Source of the DNA: Desulfobulbus sp. | Lineage (GTDB): Bacteria > Desulfobacterota > Desulfobulbia > Desulfobulbales > Desulfobulbaceae | Direction of reading: 5' to 3' | NCBI GenBank assembly: GCA_031280615.1 | Contig: JAITGO010000018.1 | Location: 62,001-126,000, forward strand | DNA length: 64,000 bases | Shown here: positions 58,801-64,000 of the stretch, in pieces | How the letters are laid out: each line of letters starts with the position of its first letter | How positions within the stretch are numbered: the first letter of the stretch is position 1 | Program-made: the position numbers and the translations under genes | The notes under the pieces: model-generated | Database searches by the model: none | What the model saw: only the letters and a program-made list of their open reading frames with translations | Told to the model about the DNA's origin: nothing

Positions 58801-60156
58801 GAGTACATGTGGCGGGTGCGGGCCGCGGTGACCGGGATCGAACAGCTCACCGGCCTGGTCTTCGGCTCCTCGGAACGGCCGCTCCTGCTGTCGGTGCGCT
58901 CCGGTTCGGCCATTTCCATGCCCGGCATCATGTCCACCATCCACAACGTCGGCGCCAACGAGGAGATGGTCGAGGAGTACGCCAACCTCCATCCCAAAAA
59001 GAAATATTTCGCCTGGGACAACTTCCGCCGCTTCCTCCAGTCCTGGGGCATGGCCCACGGCATGGAACGCGAGGATTTTCAGGAACTGATGAACGCCCAC
59101 AAGCGCGAGCACCAGGTCCATTACAAACGCGAATTCTCGCCCGAGCAGATGCGGCAGCTGGCGCTCAACTATCAGCAGGCGGTGCGCAACCGCGGCTTCG
59201 ACATCCCAGAGGATCCGTGGGAGCAGCTGATCGGTGGGGTCGATGCGGTCTTCGATTCCTGGCACACCCCCAAGGCCCAGGAATACCGCCACCTGATGGG
59301 CGTGTCCGACGATTGGGGCACGGCGGTCATCGTCCAGACCATGGTCTTCGGCAACCTCGGTGGCCAGGCGGGCAGCGGCGTGCTCTTCACCGCCCACCCC
59401 TACCGCAAGGTGCGGCGGGTGGCGCTGTGGGGCGATTTCGCCACCGGCGACCAGGGCGAGGACATCGTTTCCGGCCTGGTGACCAGCAATCCCATTTCGG
59501 TGGAGCAGGCGGAGATCGACGGCCGCTACGAGGACAAGAGCCTGGAGCGCCTCTTTCCCAAGATCTACGAACGGCTGCTTTCGATCAGCCGCGACCTGGT
59601 CTACGAAAAGGAATGGAATCCCCAGGAGATCGAATTCACCTTCGAAGGTCCCGAGCCGGAGCAGCTGTTCATTCTCCAGACCAGGGACATGATCACCATC
59701 AAGAAAAAGGAACACCTCAACGTCTTCGTCGATTCCGACCTGGCCCACAAGGCGATCCTGGCCAAGGGCATCGGCGTTTCGGGCTCGGCCATGTCGGGCA
59801 AGGCGGTGTTCAGCGAGGACAACATCCGCCAGCTGCGCCAGGCGGAGCCGGACACCCGGCTGATCCTGATCCGCCGCGACACCGTGCCCGAGGATATCCG
59901 CGAGATTTCCATGGTCGACGGCCTGGTGACCTCGCGCGGCGGCCAGACCTCGCACGCCTCGGTGGTGGCCACCCGGTTGGAGAAGACCTGCGTGGTCGGC
60001 TGCCGGGAGATGCAGGTCTTCGAGTCCGAGGAATATGCAGAGATCAACGGCACCCGCATCGCTTTCGGCGCCCCGATCGCCATCGACGGCCGTCACGGCC
60101 TGCTGATCGAAGGCAACTACCCCCTGCGGGAGGAAGTGCATATTCTGCCTTTATGA
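55858..60156 (+). CDS. Large PEP/pyruvate-binding (PPDK-like) protein without PEP barrel
   Basis: About 1432 residues. The first 900 are a soluble, mainly helical region with no family I recognise. From residue 942 it matches the ATP-grasp part of pyruvate phosphate dikinase (KGFNLVVLTGDGMPVPPAF; LSVRSGSAISMPGIMSTI; DDWGTAVIVQTMVFGN). The phosphohistidine domain follows, with H1366 in SRGGQTSHASVV. The C-terminal PEP/pyruvate TIM barrel of PPDK and PEP synthase is absent, as in dikinases such as rifampin phosphotransferase or glucan dikinases. It may phosphorylate an unknown acceptor. Start uncertain (55894 possible). Confidence 0.85.
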   Translation: MQSSPVIDNEAAMSADSRPLPLSSDALKANLLETAAPEVTIDPAFTLLRDIVSRFQGIQGKLDALLYEISHPYHNWKLIIPELRAFAVKNCNHYRDHEQGPEAFTLFMDIFFDALKDAARNEQLLQRILEAMLAYADKLILSLDSPTLFRFEQALNQFFTRLRQLDDTEPQVIMAMVQGHQPVRKIAQKILNLRKQQPETPFDCKALALLLHTTLHRNYEYWLGEEDPRPWFERQCGDYCRHWQGKDLLLGISHRSIREAARTMEAVDFAADYQAALEVLLTLPTHMDMVRLYKEIPAMMVAADSDNEEAAHFVENRKLLFLFRIMETSGLSLIHEATLREINRSLVQLIRKQSFEEIEQFFVTTFHLLKANVRRYPHTSLQCIQVIGNEVFKRGNSRLVEAFLWEAVRFGFQYANVRGVDEDWQPIANPAHLTNIRVWLDLIEQEPKWCSTLFSALIINLRLSGTCVRDTDLFQRDITELLNHPIGPIYNLAKQFTKLMPVFFNEIGAEGELRDVSTELDEIHKRKDPLIHFLRKQAHVESNNLIVGFIEAIFVFWITLDKSSLTEHLPEEVLRQVQAGGAYVDDQHQLAARIRQELRFTHMGQILAWPDDEREQFLARQQDLAEQERRRFGLLVRMYKLLHLKYNLSLPEIQRQLHHATNAGFPELASLPEVLEENDPIHCLEALLDELEHLQKIILSQEKFEPKEEIYYKRHIAVDIPSVYGRYSERKFDALGLTFRLESLANVYLEKLSSTINLGFITQVTFIRILKCLRLFSRALQIDGISSRRLDTYISLLATSIGIRRFSYTQHLDIMRGLSEGVKDIIYAYYTNIHQNNLSIVVPQIGKENLLPRYHSSWDEKNMPETVLRLSETFFRDLISTTFGLQHLDNFIGKVIGTLEAQKDILDEKTLDLLMTYNPDKAISSLHAENLRTHNLIHLGNKGFNLVVLTGDGMPVPPAFIITTEVFRCYRAIRKFARARDEYMWRVRAAVTGIEQLTGLVFGSSERPLLLSVRSGSAISMPGIMSTIHNVGANEEMVEEYANLHPKKKYFAWDNFRRFLQSWGMAHGMEREDFQELMNAHKREHQVHYKREFSPEQMRQLALNYQQAVRNRGFDIPEDPWEQLIGGVDAVFDSWHTPKAQEYRHLMGVSDDWGTAVIVQTMVFGNLGGQAGSGVLFTAHPYRKVRRVALWGDFATGDQGEDIVSGLVTSNPISVEQAEIDGRYEDKSLERLFPKIYERLLSISRDLVYEKEWNPQEIEFTFEGPEPEQLFILQTRDMITIKKKEHLNVFVDSDLAHKAILAKGIGVSGSAMSGKAVFSEDNIRQLRQAEPDTRLILIRRDTVPEDIREISMVDGLVTSRGGQTSHASVVATRLEKTCVVGCREMQVFESEEYAEINGTRIAFGAPIAIDGRHGLLIEGNYPLREEVHILPL

Positions 60157-60199
60157 ACGTTGCGGGGCGATTTATAGTTTCCTCGACGTAAAGCCCCTT

Positions 60200-60233
60200 C
60201 CGGCGCGGACGCTCGCAGCGGCGAACGCGCCGG
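60200..60233 (+). terminator. Hairpin between the PPDK-like gene and copA
   Basis: Arms ccggcgcg (60200-60207) and cgcgccgg (60226-60233) pair perfectly over eight bases around an 18-base loop, followed by GTTTCCTTT. It lies 43 bases past the stop of the large dikinase-like gene and just before the copA start at 60259. T richness is modest. Confidence 0.4.
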
Positions 60234-60258
60234 GTTTCCTTTACCCGCCCGATCCGCC

Positions 60259-63204
60259 ATGACCGCCTCTTTCTCCGACCCCACCCCGGCCAGCCCACCC
60301 GTCCACTGCTTCACGGTGGGCGACATGACCTGCGAACACTGCCAAGGGCGGGTGGAGGCCGCGGCCCGGAATGTGCCCGGGGTCCGTGAGGCGAAGGTCG
60401 ACCTGGCGGCCGGCACGCTCACCGTGAGCGGCGGCGAGCCGCAGGCGATCGTCCGGGCGGTGGCCGAGGCCGGCTATCCGGCAGCGCCTGCGGCCGATGC
60501 CGCCGCTTCCCCCGTTTGTCCGTTGCCATCGGCCGCAGGCACCCCGCCGTCGGTTGCGCCTACCGCCGCCTATTCCCTCCGGGTAAGCGACATGCACTGC
60601 GCCAGTTGCGTCGGCCGGGTCGAGGCGGCCATCCGGGCGGTGGACGGGGTTCGGGCCGTCGCGGTCAATCTAGTGGACCAAAGCGCCGCGGTCGAGGGCG
60701 GCGATCCGGACCGGGTCGTCCGGGAGGTGATCGGCGCCGGCTACGGGGCCGCGCTTCTCGACGGGCCGGGCGCAGCCGTTGCCGAGGACTATGCCATCGA
60801 CATCCTGGGTATGCACTGCGCCAGTTGCGTGCAGCGGGTGGAGACGGCCCTGCGCGCCGTTGCCGGGGTCACCGAAGCGGCCGTCAACCTGATCGAGAAA
60901 AAGGCCCTGGTGCGCGGCGGTTCGCCTGCGGCTGCGGTCCAGGCGATCCTCGACCAGGGCTACGGCGCCTCCCTGCGGCAACGGGCCACCCCGGCCGACT
61001 CGTACCTGCTGCTGCTCGATCCCTGGCCGGAAGCGGCCGATCTGGAACAGATCCGCGACATCATCCAGGCCCAGGATCCTGGCGCCGATATCGCGGTCGA
61101 CAAGAGGCGGCTGCGGATTGCCACCGACCAGCACCCGGCCGACGTACTGCTGCGGCTGGCCGACCTCGGCTTCCAGGCCGAGCTGACCGAATCCTTTGCC
61201 GATCCCGGCCTCCAGCAGGCCGAAGCCACCCGGCTGGAGATCCGCCGTGCCTGGTGGCGGGCCTTCTGGGCCGGGCTGATCGGCCTTGCGATCATGGCCG
61301 GCCACATGACCGGTTGGTTTCCCCATCCCCAGCATAACCGCCTGTTCTGGGCCGGCGCCGCCCTGGCCTGTCTGTTCACCATGATCTACAGCGGCCGCAA
61401 CTACTTCGTCGGCGCCTGGAAGCAGGCCCGCCACGGCGCGGCCAACATGGACACCCTGGTGGCCTTGGGCACCGGCGCTGCCTGGCTGTCGTCGCTGGTG
61501 GTGATTATCGATCCGCACTTCATCCCCGGTGCCGGCGACAACCTCTATCTCGACGCCTCGGTGATGATCCTGGCCTTCCTCCAGCTGGGCCACGTGCTGG
61601 AAACCAGGGCCAAACGAACCACCAGCGAGGCCATCGGCGCACTGGTCGGGCTCCGCGCTCGCACCGCCACGGTGCTCAGATCCGCCGGCCAAGTGGACAT
61701 CCCGGTGTCGCTGCTGCGTCTCGGCGACCGGGTGCGGGTCAAGCCCGGCGAAAAGGTGCCCATCGACGGCGAGATCGTCGAGGGCCGGACCACCATCGAC
61801 GAATCGATGCTCACCGGCGAACCCCTGGCCGTGGCCCGCGAGGTCGGCGACCCGGTCACCGGCGGCACCATGAACCGCTCCGGCGCCTTTGTCCTCAAGG
61901 TGAGCCGATTGGGCGAGGACACCACCCTGGCCCGGATCATCCGCATGGTCAAGACCGCGCAGATGAGCAAGCCGCCCATCGGCCGCCTGGCCGACCGCAT
62001 CGCCGGGGTGTTCGTGCCGGTGGTGATCGCGATCAGCCTGCTCAGCTTCGCCGCCTGGCTGGGATTTGCCACCGAGTTGCGCCTGGCGCACGCCCTGACC
62101 GCCGCCATCGCGGTGCTGGTCATCGCCTGTCCCTGCGCTTTGGGTTTGGCCACACCGATCGCCATCATGGTCGGCACCAGCCGGGCCGCTCAGTGCAATG
62201 TCCTGATCCGCAACTCCGACGCCCTGCAAACCGCCGCCACCCTGACCCACGTGGTGGTGGACAAAACCGGCACCCTCACCGAAGGCCGTCCGGCGGTGAC
62301 CGACGTTTTTCCGGCAACCGGCGGCAACCGGCGCGAGGTGCTGCGGTGGGCCGCCAGCCTGGAGGGCGGCTCCGAGCACCCCTTGGCCGAGGCGGTGCTG
62401 AACGCCTATCTCGAATACGGCGAGGCACTGGTCCGGCTCGACGATTTCGTCGCCATTCCCGGCCGGGGGGTCAGGGCGAAACACGACGGCACCGCCTATC
62501 TGCTCGGCAACCGCCATTTCTTGACCGAGGAAGGCCTCGAACCGCCCGCCGCACTGCGCGCCGAAGCCGACCGCCAGGCCGCCCAGGGCGGCACCCCGGT
62601 CTGGCTGGCCAGGGGCCAGGAGGTAATGGGGCTCTTGATCCTCAAGGATCCGGTGCGGCAGGACTCGGCGACCGCGATCGAACGGCTGCAGCAGATGGGG
62701 ATTGCGGTGGTGATGTGCAGCGGCGATACCCGGGCCACCGCCGAAGCCGTGGCGCGGGAGGTGGGGATTGGCGAGGTCCACAGCGAAATCCTGCCGGAGC
62801 AGAAGCTGGAGGTGATCCGAAACCTGCAGTTGCAGGGCGCCAAGGTCGGCATGGTGGGCGACGGGGTCAACGACGCCCCGGCCCTGGCCCAGGCCGACAC
62901 CGGCTTCGCCATCGGCAGCGGCACCGACGTGGCCATTGAGCATGCCGACATCACCCTCACCGGCGACTCGCTGCTGTTGGTGGCCGACGCCATCGCCATC
63001 TCCGCGGCCACCATCCGCAACATCAAACAAAACCTGTTCGGCGCCTTCATCTACAACGTGATCGGCATTCCCCTGGCCGCCGGACTGTTCTACCCCTTCA
63101 CCGGCTGGCTGTTGGAACCGATGTACGCCAGCGCCGCCATGGCGCTCTCCTCGGTGACCGTGGTCACCAACGCCAATCGGCTCCGGTTCTTCCAGCCCCG
63201 GTGA
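60259..63204 (+). CDS. copA: Copper-exporting P-type ATPase with multiple HMA domains
   Basis: P1B-type ATPase, 981 residues, pumping Cu(I) out of the cytoplasm. Three N-terminal metal-binding domains have intact sites: MTCEHC (about residue 23), MHCASC (about 112) and MHCASC (about 190). A fourth HMA-like segment (about 250-315) has lost its CxxC. The membrane metal site is CPC near residue 624, the phosphorylated aspartate is D668 (DKTGT), with SEHPLAE and [14 protein letters not shown] beyond. The CPC-type site indicates copper or silver rather than zinc. Confidence 0.94.
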   Translation: MTASFSDPTPASPPVHCFTVGDMTCEHCQGRVEAAARNVPGVREAKVDLAAGTLTVSGGEPQAIVRAVAEAGYPAAPAADAAASPVCPLPSAAGTPPSVAPTAAYSLRVSDMHCASCVGRVEAAIRAVDGVRAVAVNLVDQSAAVEGGDPDRVVREVIGAGYGAALLDGPGAAVAEDYAIDILGMHCASCVQRVETALRAVAGVTEAAVNLIEKKALVRGGSPAAAVQAILDQGYGASLRQRATPADSYLLLLDPWPEAADLEQIRDIIQAQDPGADIAVDKRRLRIATDQHPADVLLRLADLGFQAELTESFADPGLQQAEATRLEIRRAWWRAFWAGLIGLAIMAGHMTGWFPHPQHNRLFWAGAALACLFTMIYSGRNYFVGAWKQARHGAANMDTLVALGTGAAWLSSLVVIIDPHFIPGAGDNLYLDASVMILAFLQLGHVLETRAKRTTSEAIGALVGLRARTATVLRSAGQVDIPVSLLRLGDRVRVKPGEKVPIDGEIVEGRTTIDESMLTGEPLAVAREVGDPVTGGTMNRSGAFVLKVSRLGEDTTLARIIRMVKTAQMSKPPIGRLADRIAGVFVPVVIAISLLSFAAWLGFATELRLAHALTAAIAVLVIACPCALGLATPIAIMVGTSRAAQCNVLIRNSDALQTAATLTHVVVDKTGTLTEGRPAVTDVFPATGGNRREVLRWAASLEGGSEHPLAEAVLNAYLEYGEALVRLDDFVAIPGRGVRAKHDGTAYLLGNRHFLTEEGLEPPAALRAEADRQAAQGGTPVWLARGQEVMGLLILKDPVRQDSATAIERLQQMGIAVVMCSGDTRATAEAVAREVGIGEVHSEILPEQKLEVIRNLQLQGAKVGMVGDGVNDAPALAQADTGFAIGSGTDVAIEHADITLTGDSLLLVADAIAISAATIRNIKQNLFGAFIYNVIGIPLAAGLFYPFTGWLLEPMYASAAMALSSVTVVTNANRLRFFQPR

Positions 63205-63416
63205 GCCGATTCAAGCAGACCAGCAGCTTGCGGAAGCGGTGACACGGGGTGGGACCGGCGTCTTTGTCGCGAACGGCCGGGGCCCCCTGCCGGTAAAAAC
63301 AGCTCGGATCAAAGGAATTTTGCTTGCACGCCCGCCGGGAGCGAGGTAAGCGGTGGACTTTCCGCCGCGCCCTCGCGACCGATCAATCGTGCCCCTTTGC
63401 CATGGGAACCCGCGCC

Positions 63417-64000
63417 ATGTACTCGCTGTTTGCCCGGATCACCTATATTTTCGATCCGCTCCAAAGTTTCTACGTCCACGAACGGCTGCACCGAAAGATC
63501 TCGGTTGCCCTCGTGTTCCTGTTCATCTGCAGCCTGGCCGCGATCGAGCTGAACCGCCGGGGTCTTCTACCGCCGGGATTGACCGAGATCCTGCCGAACA
63601 ATCACTTTTACGCGGTCCAGGCTGCCTTTACCGTCATCCTGGTGCTCGAGGTCATCAGCCTGATCTTTGTTCTGCCCTGCTCCTTTTCCCGGTCGCTCGG
63701 CAAACAGTTCGAGATCCTGTCGCTGATCCTCATCCGCAACGCCTTCAAGGAACTGTCCTATTTCTCCGAGCCGTTGGGATACGAGGGCAATATCGACAAG
63801 ATCCTGCACATTTTGGCCAACGGCTTCGGCGCCCTGCTAATCTTCGCCCTGCTCGGCGTCTACTACAAAATCCAGAAGCGGAGCGACGAGGACAGCCGCC
63901 AGATCGACCTGTACAGCTTCGTCGCCTCCAAAAAGGCGATTTCCCTGCTGCTGCTGGTTTCCTTTATCGGCATGGGCGGCTATTCGCTCTACCAGACCCT
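63417..64000 (+). CDS. Polytopic membrane protein of unknown function (cut by window end)
   Basis: A plus-strand frame stays open from ATG 63417 (MYSLFARITYIFDPLQSFY; ATG 63402 five codons earlier is possible) to the end of the window. About 194 residues are visible, with at least four hydrophobic segments (near residues 26-40, 64-84, 133-150, 170-190) and charged loops between them. The stop codon lies outside. I do not recognise the family. It follows copA on the same strand after 212 bases. Confidence 0.65.
   Translation, partial: MYSLFARITYIFDPLQSFYVHERLHRKISVALVFLFICSLAAIELNRRGLLPPGLTEILPNNHFYAVQAAFTVILVLEVISLIFVLPCSFSRSLGKQFEILSLILIRNAFKELSYFSEPLGYEGNIDKILHILANGFGALLIFALLGVYYKIQKRSDEDSRQIDLYSFVASKKAISLLLLVSFIGMGGYSLYQT

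Noticed and set aside
56434..60141. 1235-codon open frame opposite the PPDK-like gene
   Set aside because: Composition artefact of GC-rich third positions; the plus-strand protein has clear domains and the minus frame has none.

Overview
The window reads as chromosome of a GC-rich Gram-negative bacterium, most likely a Desulfobulbales-type member of the Desulfobacterota. This is inferred from gene content, since no rRNA marker is present. The ATP synthase operon carries paired b' and b subunits and lacks a and c, as in many deltaproteobacterial lineages. A four-gene ole hydrocarbon cluster of the kind reported from sulfate- and metal-reducers is present, and an autotransporter and periplasmic enzymes imply an outer membrane.

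Layout. 0.3-6.4 kb: the F1Fo ATP synthase operon on the minus strand, atpF'-F-H-A-G-D-C, ending in a clear hairpin/T-tract terminator. 6.7-22.1 kb: one long minus-strand run, alaS followed by a ketosynthase, an acyl carrier protein, two CrtI/phytoene-desaturase-like FAD enzymes, an AT-richer acyltransferase, FabG-, FabZ- and FabI-like proteins, a DUF1232 protein, then oleA-oleB-oleC-oleD. This looks like a dedicated fatty-acid assembly line feeding head-to-head hydrocarbon synthesis. 22.3-30.8 kb: acetyl-CoA synthetase, an MFS transporter, an iron-dependent alcohol dehydrogenase (KdnB-like), a DUF2971 protein, a PfkB-family sugar kinase and a REC-GGDEF diguanylate cyclase. 31-46.4 kb: an osmotic/potassium region with a giant MscK-like channel, a CAT-fold acetyltransferase, a small exported protein, Kup, KdpA-B-C and KdpD-E. 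Kup and KdpABC carry the same five-element promoter architecture, so one response regulator (probably KdpE) plausibly controls both.

46.5-48.1 kb: a universal stress protein, Cu/Zn superoxide dismutase and a small unknown protein. 48.2-54 kb: a rearranged block in which a frameshifted PATR-repeat autotransporter lies between an intact RNase T2 gene and a 237-bp duplicate of that gene's 3' end. 54-64 kb: a YdjM-like membrane protein, a nucleoside deaminase, a DUF486 membrane protein, a 1432-residue protein with the PPDK ATP-grasp and phosphohistidine domains but no PEP-binding barrel, a multi-HMA copper ATPase, and a membrane protein cut by the window end.

No tRNA, rRNA, CRISPR array, transposase or integrase was recognised. 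Start codons were adjusted from the longest reading frame wherever family alignment or a ribosome-binding site supported it.
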